From JADGQM01 sp964441945 (GTDB lineage Bacteria; Desulfobacterota; Syntrophobacteria; Syntrophobacterales; Syntrophobacteraceae), in NCBI GenBank assembly GCA_964441945.1, contig CAYTWB010000054.1, positions 1 through 27,168 on the forward strand: a DNA stretch of 27,168 nucleotides, written 5' to 3'. A model generated the notes under the pieces. That model was not told where the DNA came from, searched no databases, and saw only the letters and a program-made list of their open reading frames with translations. Position numbers and translations under genes: made by a program. Of this stretch, positions 7,931 through 16,310 are shown one piece after another (positions within the stretch are counted from its first letter, which is position 1; every line of letters starts with the position of its first letter).

Positions 7931-9182
7931 AGATCTCGTGCAATTTCAGAGCAACCGAGCCAAGAGGGAGAACGGCTTGTGTCTTATTTACCATATCGCG
8001 GAGCTGCACCTCTCTTCTGTCAAGCTCTTCATCTCCCAGAATCAGAACATGCCGGACACCGAGCTTATCGGCCCGCCGCATCTGGCTTTTGAGGCTTGTC
8101 GCTTCATAATCGATTTCCGTTTCCAAACCCTGGCTGCGCAGCTGTTGGGCAAGGAGAAAAGACTCTTTGCGAGCGGCCGGCCCCAACGATGCCACGTATA
8201 CCTTGGGGGTCTGCCTCGCTGCGGCCGGCCCCTGCTGCAGCAACAAGATCAAACGCTCCATGCCGATGGCGAATCCAATACCAGGGAGGTCCTGGCCACC
8301 CAGGTCTCGCACGAGGCCATTGTACCGGCCACCGCCGCCGACCGCATTCTGAGACCCGAGGCGGTCCGTGATGACCTCAAAGGTGGTCTGCATGTAGTAG
8401 TCCAGGCCTCTTACCATACGCGGATTGACGACATAGGCTGTCTGGAGCAGATCGAGACAGGACTTGACGTTTTCAAAATGATCGGCACAGGATCCGCAGA
8501 TTGAATGCAGGATGACGGGCGCTTCCGAGAGGATGGCCTGACAGTGCTCTACCTTACAGTCAAAGGTGCGCAGGGGGTTGGAATGGAGGCGGCGCCGGCA
8601 ATCCGGGCAGAGCTCTGCGGCGGTACCGTCGAGAAAACTTCGAAGCAGCTTCCGGTATTCTTTCCGGCATTCCTGGCAGCCCAGGGAATTGATATGGAGC
8701 ACAACACCCGTCAAGCCAAGTCGTTCAAGAAAAAGCCGAAGCATAAACATCACTTCGGCGTCCAGCATCGGATCATCAACGCCGAAGGCTTCGGCATCGA
8801 TCTGATGGAACTGCCGGTATCTGCCTTTTTGCGGGCGTTCGTGGCGGAACATGGGGCCAATGGCGTATAACTTCCTGGCCAGAGGGTCCGAATGGAGGTT
8901 GTGTTGAACGAACGCGCGCACGATGGACGCAGTGGCCTCAGGCCGTAACGCAAGCATATCCCCCTTGCGATCCGGAAAAGCATACATCTCCTTTTCAACA
9001 ATATCCGTGCTTTCCCCAATGCCTCGTGCGAAAAGATCCAATTTCTCAATAACCGGAGTGCGAATCTCCCGATATCCGAAGTGTGACAGAATCTCCCGTG
9101 CCGTTTCCTCGACCTTTTGCCACCACATGATCTGGTCGGGCAAAATATCGTTCATGCCTCTTATCGCTTGAATGGCTTGCAT
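7899..9182 (-). CDS. hisS: Histidyl-tRNA synthetase
   Basis: The product is 427 residues, the usual length. It charges tRNA-His. The start IQAIRGMNDILP is typical of the family. Motif 2 (MFRHERPQKGRYRQFHQ, 111-127) and the histidine-specific GLDYYMQTTFEV (259-270) are intact, followed by a C-terminal anticodon-binding domain with DRREVQLRDM near the end. The ATG at 9180-9182 has only a modest AGGG upstream. It probably heads a minus-strand unit with aspS, the acyltransferase and rlpA. Confidence 0.97.
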   Translation of the reverse strand: MQAIQAIRGMNDILPDQIMWWQKVEETAREILSHFGYREIRTPVIEKLDLFARGIGESTDIVEKEMYAFPDRKGDMLALRPEATASIVRAFVQHNLHSDPLARKLYAIGPMFRHERPQKGRYRQFHQIDAEAFGVDDPMLDAEVMFMLRLFLERLGLTGVVLHINSLGCQECRKEYRKLLRSFLDGTAAELCPDCRRRLHSNPLRTFDCKVEHCQAILSEAPVILHSICGSCADHFENVKSCLDLLQTAYVVNPRMVRGLDYYMQTTFEVITDRLGSQNAVGGGGRYNGLVRDLGGQDLPGIGFAIGMERLILLLQQGPAAARQTPKVYVASLGPAARKESFLLAQQLRSQGLETEIDYEATSLKSQMRRADKLGVRHVLILGDEELDRREVQLRDMVNKTQAVLPLGSVALKLHEIYEEPKQAIHP

Positions 9183-9227
9183 AAGTAACCCTAGTTTGAT
9201 TCATGGAATTGAGCATAAGCATACCCT

Positions 9228-9255
9228 TTTAAAGAAACGCATCAACAAAAGTCAA
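9228..9255 (-). promoter_or_regulatory. Possible sigma-70 promoter of hisS
   Basis: On the minus strand TTGACT (9250-9255) is followed after 16 bases by TTTAAA (9228-9233), about 45 bases before the hisS start codon. An overlapping alternative is TTGATG with TATGCT. Both are imperfect. Confidence 0.35.
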
Positions 9256-9392
9256 GAAGAACATGCGCTTGCACAGGATGGACAAGGCTTTGACGAAAGA
9301 ACTCCTGTCTGTTTGGAGATTTTTGACTCGGGTCCAGAGGGGAGACTTACTGGGCTTTGTAACACTGTGCCCCTGGAGGCCGGGGCGATAGG

Positions 9393-9407
9393 TGGCATGC
9401 TAATTGC
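9393..9407 (+). promoter_or_regulatory. Sigma-54 type promoter (-24/-12) of the lytic transglycosylase gene
   Basis: TGGCAT-N5-TTGC matches the consensus TGGCAC-N5-TTGC at all but one position, and the GG and GC elements are correctly spaced. Transcription would begin near 9419, about 35 bases before the ATG at 9454. No obvious enhancer-binding site could be named in the remaining intergenic sequence (9183-9453). Confidence 0.65.
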
Positions 9408-9453
9408 TTTCCCAACTATTGGGATTTCCTAAAGGAAGAATAGGGGTGAATCG

Positions 9454-10638
9454 ATGAAAGCTGAAGCCGTTTCCAGGGATTTGGTTCCAAATGACCTGAC
9501 TGCGAGAAGGCTGGAAAGTACTGGCAAAGAGAGCGAAGATTTTAGGGGCTTGCTCGATACCGCGAGTTCAACAAGTGCTCAAGTGTCACTATTTCAGCAG
9601 TCTTCACCCAGCCCGTTATGGTCATCGGATTATGCGGATGGTCTCTCTTTTTTCACAAAGGGTTCATCGCAGATTGGAGCCGCCTATCAGCTGAACGCTG
9701 CTCCAGGCCGGTCCAACCAAAGTGAGGGCGGTCTGCCGACAGGGGTAGACGGTCTTTCAAACAATCTTCATAAAGCGGGGCCTTCCGGATCAGGATCTGA
9801 AGAGACATCGGTTCGGCCCAGACTGGGGGGAACTTCCCAGCCTGAATCGACCGACGGCTTGTCCCGTGTCTTGAGCGGGATCAAGAGCTTTTTCGTTCGA
9901 ATCTTTTCCCCCGACGAGTATACAACCAGTCAGACAGAAACGAGGGCCAAGTCAGAACCGACGACCCAGGAGGTCGGTGAAACGGGATCAAACGAACCAG
10001 CCACTCGTTTCTTTCAGCAGCTGGGAACACTGCTGTCTTTTGGCCTCTGGCATCCCGATGGGAGTTCGGAATCCGGAAAAGCTTCTGAACAGGCCTTGTC
10101 AAAAGCCTCTGATGCGCAAGATGTCTCTATTGAGAGGCCCAGTCGAGCGAAAGGATCTTCCCGGCAAAATTTGCCTGTCGAGAAGGAGGTTGGTGCCGAT
10201 CACCCCGGCGAAGCTTCCGTTGCTTCTGAGATTGGCGGGAAGACAGGAAGCATGAAACTGAAAATCCCCGAAAAGATCCAGGAAGCCATTCATGAAGCCG
10301 CTCTCAAGTACGCTCTCTCCCCTGATCTCATTGCAGCGGTCATCAAGGTTGAATCCAATTTTAATGCGGGTGCCACTTCCAGGGAGGGGGCAGGCGGATT
10401 AATGCAGTTGATGCCTGCCACGGCACGAAAACTGGAGGTCAGAGACCGTTTCGACATCCGGGAGAATATAGATGGGGGCTGCCGCTATCTGAAGACGCTC
10501 CTGGCACGCTTCGACGGACAGGTGGAACTGGCTTTGGCGGCATACAATGTGGGCCCCGAAGCGGTTGAGAGGTGTAAAGGGGTCCCTCCCTACCGTCAAA
10601 CACAACACTATGTCAAGAAAGTACTGGCCTACTGCTGA
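9454..10638 (+). CDS. SLT-family lytic transglycosylase with long disordered N-terminus
   Basis: The product is 394 residues. Residues 1-265 are rich in Ser, Gly, Thr and Glu, low in complexity and not recognised. Residues 275-394 form a Slt70-type lysozyme-like domain: catalytic Glu300 in KVESNFN, then GGLMQLMPATA, then ALAAYNVGPEAV. It should cleave the MurNAc-GlcNAc bond of peptidoglycan. No Sec signal peptide, lipobox or membrane segment is visible, so if the start is right, export must use another route, such as a flagellar or other specialised system. The ATG at 9454 has AGGGG about 8 bases upstream. The sigma-54 motif in front suggests control with motility, envelope or stress genes, which is an inference. 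Confidence 0.88.
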   Translation: MKAEAVSRDLVPNDLTARRLESTGKESEDFRGLLDTASSTSAQVSLFQQSSPSPLWSSDYADGLSFFTKGSSQIGAAYQLNAAPGRSNQSEGGLPTGVDGLSNNLHKAGPSGSGSEETSVRPRLGGTSQPESTDGLSRVLSGIKSFFVRIFSPDEYTTSQTETRAKSEPTTQEVGETGSNEPATRFFQQLGTLLSFGLWHPDGSSESGKASEQALSKASDAQDVSIERPSRAKGSSRQNLPVEKEVGADHPGEASVASEIGGKTGSMKLKIPEKIQEAIHEAALKYALSPDLIAAVIKVESNFNAGATSREGAGGLMQLMPATARKLEVRDRFDIRENIDGGCRYLKTLLARFDGQVELALAAYNVGPEAVERCKGVPPYRQTQHYVKKVLAYC

Positions 10639-10651
10639 TGCTCTATCAGCA
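10633..10651 (+). terminator. Weak hairpin over the stop codon of the transglycosylase gene
   Basis: TGCTGA (10633-10638) pairs with TCAGCA (10646-10651) across a seven-base loop, followed by ATTTATT. The stem is short and includes the stop codon, so termination would be weak. Confidence 0.35.
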
Positions 10652-10842
10652 ATTTATTACAGGGTGTCGCGAGTTGTCTCGATCGAGAGCGAGAAGGCTT
10701 AAGATGCCTGCATTAGTCTGCCCATTTTGGGAAGGCCTTCCGCCATATTTCGTCAATGTCGGCTTCCTTTTCTTTATGAACAATCGGTGAAGAATCCCTT
10801 TTGGCTGATCCCCGATCTCCTGTTTCTTTGCGTGTCAAGCTT

Positions 10843-10857
10843 TGGAATAGCCTTTGC
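10843..10857 (+). promoter_or_regulatory. Candidate sigma-54 type promoter of the secreted lyase-like gene
   Basis: TGGAAT-N5-TTGC keeps the invariant GG and GC at the correct distance but departs from consensus at two positions of the -24 box. The start would fall near 10869, about 78 bases before the ATG at 10947. The rest of the 308-base spacer 10639-10946 holds no gene that I recognise. Confidence 0.45.
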
Positions 10858-10946
10858 GGAGGTTATAGTACTGCATCGTTGTATGCGGTGAGGTGCTGTG
10901 TCGAATTCGGCCATCCCAAAACTCGTTGCGGCAAGGAGATGCTACG

Positions 10947-13769
10947 ATGAGAACCTGTCCTTCATGCCAAAGAAGCAACACGCGTTCCTTTCCCCTTTTC
11001 CGTTGCCTCCTTTTGCTGACATCAATCGTCTTGGCAACGAACACCTGGGGAGCATCCAGCCTCGATGTTGCCGTGAAGGTAAAAGAGAATGCAGGGGTTG
11101 GCGCCACATTCTTTCCGTTGACTTCCGTCATTCCATTGCCGGAGGGGCGGTTTCTCGATCCGGCAATGTTGGGAATGAGTGATGTTCCTTCGCAGATTGA
11201 GGTGTTGGAGCGCTGGCCTGGCGATCAGAGCCTGCGTCATGTGCTTGTCCATTTTCCGGCTTCTGTTGAAACCAACGGTAAGGCTGTCTACCGCTTCACT
11301 CAGGGCAAGCCGATCTCGCCGTCCTCCCCGGTTGTGGTTGGTGAGAATCCTTTCGGTGTGGTGGTCACCACTGGTCCGCTCAAGTTTACAGTAAAGAAAA
11401 ACGCTTTCAACATTCTCGATGAAGTGTGGCTGGATACGAACTCGGACGGCGTGTTTCAGGAGGCAGAAAAGGTGATTGCCTCCCATCTGCAAAATGGCGG
11501 TGTATTCATGCCAAGAGACGTCGCTGGTCCTGTACAGTATGATACCGCCCGACAAGACCTCCAGGTTGCTGTGGAGGAATGGGGACCGGTGCGGGCAGTG
11601 ATCAGAGTCGAGGCCCCAGCACGGTTTACCGGCACCTCGGATCATTTGCATGGTTTTTCAGTGCGCATTTACGCGTTCAGCGGGCAGCCCTTCGTCAAAA
11701 TCGATTACCAGCTGCAGAATTCCGACAAGAATGTGGTTCGGTCCTGGCCACTATATTTTGAGGCGATGAACCTGGACTTCAGATTGAATCTGGCATCGAC
11801 TCGAAGAGTGCGCTTTGGATTAGGAAATGGAAGCGTTCTGCAGATCGAGCCGGGTTCGGTAGGGCGCCTAGCCCAGGAGATGCACAATCAGTTCAGGATT
11901 TACGGTTCGGGCGATAGCATTGTCTATGACTCCGGCAAGCTGGCAAACGGGGTCGGGCCGGACGGGTTCATGGATGTGGCCGACGCTCGACGAGGTGTCA
12001 TGGCGGTGGTCCGTAATTTCTGGCAGATGTGGCCCAACGGGTTGGAAATAGATCAGAACAACAAGCTCTCGGTGCAGCTCTTTCCTTCCTGGAGCGCGCA
12101 GTGGCATGGCGGCGCCTTCAGTCCTTCCGGTCTGTATTGGTTGGAGGACATGCAGCATGTCTATAAAGAAGTGTTCCTGTATTTTCATGGATCGAATACG
12201 GATGATGCGGCATTGATCAACCTGGCCCAGACGTTTCAGTTTTACCCTACGGCTATGGTTCCCACCGATTGGTTTCGCGACACCCGAGCGACGCTTGACA
12301 TGGGCGGCATCATTCCACCTGCGGCAGCCATTCCGAAGAGTGGTGACCACCGTCGTCCCGTCTATCATGCAGAGGGGTTTGATCTTCAGGACTGGTACGA
12401 CGAGACCGGCCCTTACTATGGGGCCGGGTGGGTCAACTTCTATGATCCGGAACCGGGGTACCGTGCAGGCTCATGCATGCATGGCGGTTGGCCGTACAGC
12501 GCTGCCCACACGATCGCTACGAGGAATCCTGCCGATTATTTTGAGGCAGAGGCGCATGGACAGAGTGAACTCAATTTGCGCACGGAATGGATGACTGATT
12601 ACAGGCATGAGGAAGACTGGGAGCTCCTGCACCTTACGGAAAATCCCTACTGCGGTGGCCGCTGGAGGATTTTCGACGGACATGGGATCTCGAAACTGGC
12701 TGCACCCCCTTTGCCCGGTACGGGGGGTGAGGAGCCGGTGTACTATTCCCGTGATGATCAACACGGCTGGTTTTACCATGTAATGGAGGCCTATTTTCTA
12801 ACCGGCAATCCCTGGATACGGGACTGGTACAGGTTCATTGCGGAATTCCGGCGTGTGAGGCTGGATCGCCTTGATCCTTTCCCTGACACGAGCAGTCGTG
12901 CCACAGCGCATGGACTGCATCAGGTGCTGCAAGCCTATCGCGTGACCGGCGATCTGAACTTGCTGGGTCGTTTCCGTAACCACCTGCTCACCTACCTCAA
13001 ACCCGATCAGGACCCATTCTATGGTGACCAAAGAAAATCCGTGGAAGAATCCGGTGGAGGCTTCCAAACCGGCTATCTCATGCGCACGCTGATAACCTAC
13101 CTTGAGGAGGTTCGATCCCAAGGGGATTGGCAGGCCTATGCTGAAGCTTTCAACTATCTCTCCGGTCTCATGGAGTGGAACTGCAACTATGGTAATTTCC
13201 CTTACTATTTCGATGCCCGGAAGGGGGGAAAGGGGGTGTCGAGCGGTACCGCCTTGACGATGGTCGATCCTCAGGCCTGGTATTATTGGAATACCGGCAA
13301 GAAAAAGTACCTGGATCAGCTCGAACGGTACATGACAACCGGCATCAATGGCGGGGAGACGCCGTACGGTGAATTCGACAAGTGGCGGGGTCAATTTGAA
13401 GGGAGAGACTATCTGTATGTCAAGCATACTGTTCGCAAAGATTCAATCCCGCCCCAGGCGATTACAGACCTCAGAGCAACCATGCCGAAGCCCTCTCGCC
13501 TGCGCATTGGGTGGACCGCGCCGGATGATGCCGACCGCTATCATGTGGTGTGGAGTGACAAGCCGATCGTTGAGGAACAGTCAACCGATAAGAGCGTGAC
13601 CAACTGGTGGGCGGCCCAGGCTATCGGGGTACGTTTGAAACCTATTGCAGGCAAATGGCGGACTTTGGCCATGGAAGCACCGGAAAACGGCAACGTTTAC
13701 GTGGCGATTTTCAGTTTTGACCGGAACGGGAACATGAGCACCATGTCGAATGTGGTTAGGGCGAGGTAA
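10947..13769 (+). CDS. Large secreted protein resembling exo-rhamnogalacturonan lyase (PcRGLX/YetA-like), with fibronectin-III-like C-terminus
   Basis: The product is 940 residues from the ATG at 10947, chosen because AAGGAG lies eight bases upstream; an in-frame ATG 54 bases earlier would precede the signal sequence. A Sec signal peptide ends at about residue 36 (NTWGA/SS). The N-terminal region, with TSVIPLPEGRFL followed by VPSQIEVLERWPGDQSLRHV, resembles the RIFT-barrel start of PcRGLX/YetA-like proteins. A beta-rich middle and a Trp/Tyr-rich helical part (about 500-830) follow, then a fibronectin-III-like module from about 832 (IPPQAITDLRA...NGNMSTMSNVV). Polysaccharide cleavage is inferred from the family resemblance only; no catalytic residues could be assigned. 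No membrane anchor is seen, so it is probably periplasmic or released. Confidence 0.72.
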   Translation: MRTCPSCQRSNTRSFPLFRCLLLLTSIVLATNTWGASSLDVAVKVKENAGVGATFFPLTSVIPLPEGRFLDPAMLGMSDVPSQIEVLERWPGDQSLRHVLVHFPASVETNGKAVYRFTQGKPISPSSPVVVGENPFGVVVTTGPLKFTVKKNAFNILDEVWLDTNSDGVFQEAEKVIASHLQNGGVFMPRDVAGPVQYDTARQDLQVAVEEWGPVRAVIRVEAPARFTGTSDHLHGFSVRIYAFSGQPFVKIDYQLQNSDKNVVRSWPLYFEAMNLDFRLNLASTRRVRFGLGNGSVLQIEPGSVGRLAQEMHNQFRIYGSGDSIVYDSGKLANGVGPDGFMDVADARRGVMAVVRNFWQMWPNGLEIDQNNKLSVQLFPSWSAQWHGGAFSPSGLYWLEDMQHVYKEVFLYFHGSNTDDAALINLAQTFQFYPTAMVPTDWFRDTRATLDMGGIIPPAAAIPKSGDHRRPVYHAEGFDLQDWYDETGPYYGAGWVNFYDPEPGYRAGSCMHGGWPYSAAHTIATRNPADYFEAEAHGQSELNLRTEWMTDYRHEEDWELLHLTENPYCGGRWRIFDGHGISKLAAPPLPGTGGEEPVYYSRDDQHGWFYHVMEAYFLTGNPWIRDWYRFIAEFRRVRLDRLDPFPDTSSRATAHGLHQVLQAYRVTGDLNLLGRFRNHLLTYLKPDQDPFYGDQRKSVEESGGGFQTGYLMRTLITYLEEVRSQGDWQAYAEAFNYLSGLMEWNCNYGNFPYYFDARKGGKGVSSGTALTMVDPQAWYYWNTGKKKYLDQLERYMTTGINGGETPYGEFDKWRGQFEGRDYLYVKHTVRKDSIPPQAITDLRATMPKPSRLRIGWTAPDDADRYHVVWSDKPIVEEQSTDKSVTNWWAAQAIGVRLKPIAGKWRTLAMEAPENGNVYVAIFSFDRNGNMSTMSNVVRAR

Positions 13770-13811
13770 AGCCCTCCCTGCAGGATCAACAGATTGGTTC
13801 ATATTGCCGGT

Positions 13812-16262
13812 TCAATGCGTTCTGATTTCGTCCGCAACGGGTTTGGGTGTTTCGAAGATGACGGGCTGCTGTGCTGCCTCCACGGGTTCATGGAAAAGAC
13901 TTCTATTGTCGCCAATCGTCAAGGCATGGCGCAGCACCTCATCCATATGTTCAACCACTTCTATTTCGATCTCCTGGAGGATCTTTCCCGGAACATCTTT
14001 CAAATCCTTGGCGTTTTCCTTTGGAATCAACACCCTTTTCAGCAACCCCCGGTGGGCGGCCATGATCTTCTCTTTCAAACCACCGATGGGCAGGACCCTG
14101 CCGCGCAGTGTGATTTCTCCCGTCATGGCCAAATCGCTTCGAGCCGGAATCCGTGTCAGGGCGGACACGATGGAGGTTGCCATCGTAATGCCTGCAGACG
14201 GTCCGTCTTTGGGAATGCCGCCCTCGGGCACGTGGACATGGATATCCAGGTTCTGATAAAAGTCCGTCTCTATTCCAAGTCGAGCTGCCCGGGAGCGGAC
14301 GTAACTCAAAGCGGCCTGGGCGGATTCCTGCATCACTTCACCAAGCTTTCCTGTGATGATCACTTTCCCTTTTCCCGGCATCACGACCGTCTCAATCCCT
14401 AAAATGTCGCCTCCAAATTCCGTCCAGGCAAGCCCCATTGCCAGCCCGATCTCGTCCTTTTCTTCAGCACGGCCATATCGAAACTTGGGAATTCCCAGGT
14501 ACTCCTGAAGGACTTCCTCGGTCAGTTCTATTCGGGTTTCGGCACCTTTGCGCACGACTTCTTTGGCCACTTTTCGGCAGGCGGAGGCAATTTCCCGTTC
14601 AAGATTTCGGACTCCGGCTTCCTTCGTGTAGTGGCGAATGATGTAGTAAAGGATATCTTCCGAGAAGACGATGTTCTCCGGTGAGACGCCGTTTGCCTTG
14701 CACTGTTTTCCTACCAGGAACTGTCGGGCAATACTGACTTTGTCAAATTCCGTATAGCCCGCCATCTCGATGACTTCCATACGATCCCGCAAGGGTGGAG
14801 GAATCGCATGAAGATTGTTGGCGGTCGTGATGAAAAACACCTCTGAAAGATCGTAATCCAAATCCAGATAATGATCATTGAAGGCAAAGTTTTGCTCCGG
14901 ATCCAGTACCTCGAGCAGTGCGGCTGAGGGGTCCCCTCGAAAGTCCATGCTCATCTTGTCCACTTCATCCAGGCAAAAGACCGGATTTCGGCTCTTCACC
15001 TTCCTCAGACAGTGGATGATCTTGCCAGGCAGAGCACCGATATAGGTGCGTCGGTGCCCTCGGATTTCCGCTTCGTCACGGACACCCCCCAGAGAGACCC
15101 TGATGAAATTGCGGTTCATAGAACGGGCTATGGATCGCGCCAGAGATGTCTTGCCAACGCCTGGGGGCCCAACAAAACAGAGGATTGGCCCCTTGATCTT
15201 CTTAACCAGGGCCTGGACTGCGAGGTATTCGAGTATCCGTTCTTTGGGTTTTTCCAATCCGTAGTGATCTTCATCCAGAATACGGCTGGCTTCGTCGATG
15301 TCGATCTTGTCCCTGGTCCTTTCATACCACGGCAGGCAGAGTATCCAGTCGATGTAATTCCTGATCACCGTTGCTTCTGCGCTCATGGGTGACATCAATT
15401 TCAGCTTCTTGAATTCAGAACGGACTTTTGCCGCCGCCTCCTGGCTCAATCGCTTGCGTTTGATACGCTTTTCAAGCTCTTCGAGTTCGGACTTGAAATC
15501 ATCCTTTTCCCCCATTTCCTTCTGGATGGCCCGCATCTGCTCGGTGAGATAGTATTCCCGCTGAGTTTTCTCCATCTGCTTCTTGACGCGGCCCTTGATG
15601 CGTTCTTCCGTCTGAATGATGTCAACCTCGGAGCGGATGTGGGAAAAGAGCTTTTCCAGGCGCGTGGCAACGTCAACAGTCTCCAGGAGGTCCTGCTTCA
15701 CTTCGATCTTAAACGGCATGTAAGATACGATAGTGTCTCCCAACTTCGACGGGTTGTCGATGGCTGCAACGCTGTCCAGAATCTCCTGGGTGATCTTCTT
15801 GTTGTGTTTGGAATAAGTTTCGAATGCGGAGCGAACACCACGCCGCAATGCCTCGATTTCCACTGTCTCGACACTGGTTTCTTCCAGAGATTCCAGTTGC
15901 ACGACAAAGTAGTCGGCATGAGGAATGAAATTGAGAATCCTGGCGCGATAATCCCCCTCCACCAGGACCTTGACTGTACCGTCGGGAAGCCTGAGGATTT
16001 GGAGGATGTTCGCCACAGTGCCCACGCGATATATGTCGGCTTCGGTGGGATTGTCGGTCTTGGCTTTGGTCTGAGCCGACAAGAAAATTCTCTTGTCGGA
16101 ACCCATCGCCTTTTCTAGAGCATTGACCGATTTGTCACGCCCGACAAAGAGCGGCACCACCATCTGCGGAAAGACAACAATGTCTCTCAACGGCAGCAAC
16201 GGTATGACAATAAATGGCGAGCCGTTCTGGTGTTCTTCCCTGTTGCGATTTATCCTAAACAT
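13812..16262 (-). CDS. lon: ATP-dependent Lon protease
   Basis: The product is 816 residues of LonA type. It has an N-terminal substrate-binding domain (from IPLLPLRDIVVFP, 20-32), a coiled middle, an AAA+ module with Walker A GPPGVGKT (365-372) and Walker B VFCLDEVDK (428-436), and a C-terminal serine protease with Ser689 in PKDGPSAG and Lys732 in GGLKEK, at the same 43-residue distance as in E. coli. It degrades misfolded and regulatory proteins in the cytoplasm. The ATG has only a weak upstream GAAAGA; an earlier ATG runs into a stop. It follows clpX by 48 bases in the same direction, a gap that contains AAGAGA/TCTCTT (16281-16286/16296-16301), which might be a weak hairpin. Confidence 0.98.
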   Translation of the reverse strand: MFRINRNREEHQNGSPFIVIPLLPLRDIVVFPQMVVPLFVGRDKSVNALEKAMGSDKRIFLSAQTKAKTDNPTEADIYRVGTVANILQILRLPDGTVKVLVEGDYRARILNFIPHADYFVVQLESLEETSVETVEIEALRRGVRSAFETYSKHNKKITQEILDSVAAIDNPSKLGDTIVSYMPFKIEVKQDLLETVDVATRLEKLFSHIRSEVDIIQTEERIKGRVKKQMEKTQREYYLTEQMRAIQKEMGEKDDFKSELEELEKRIKRKRLSQEAAAKVRSEFKKLKLMSPMSAEATVIRNYIDWILCLPWYERTRDKIDIDEASRILDEDHYGLEKPKERILEYLAVQALVKKIKGPILCFVGPPGVGKTSLARSIARSMNRNFIRVSLGGVRDEAEIRGHRRTYIGALPGKIIHCLRKVKSRNPVFCLDEVDKMSMDFRGDPSAALLEVLDPEQNFAFNDHYLDLDYDLSEVFFITTANNLHAIPPPLRDRMEVIEMAGYTEFDKVSIARQFLVGKQCKANGVSPENIVFSEDILYYIIRHYTKEAGVRNLEREIASACRKVAKEVVRKGAETRIELTEEVLQEYLGIPKFRYGRAEEKDEIGLAMGLAWTEFGGDILGIETVVMPGKGKVIITGKLGEVMQESAQAALSYVRSRAARLGIETDFYQNLDIHVHVPEGGIPKDGPSAGITMATSIVSALTRIPARSDLAMTGEITLRGRVLPIGGLKEKIMAAHRGLLKRVLIPKENAKDLKDVPGKILQEIEIEVVEHMDEVLRHALTIGDNRSLFHEPVEAAQQPVIFETPKPVADEIRTH

Positions 16263-16310
16263 AGATCGATCATTCTTTCAAAGAGATGTAAAGAGTCTCT
16301 TCCGCGAATC

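Noticed and set aside
9172..9432. 86-codon frame between hisS and the transglycosylase gene
   Set aside because: No family resemblance; it overlaps the hisS start and the sigma-54 promoter.
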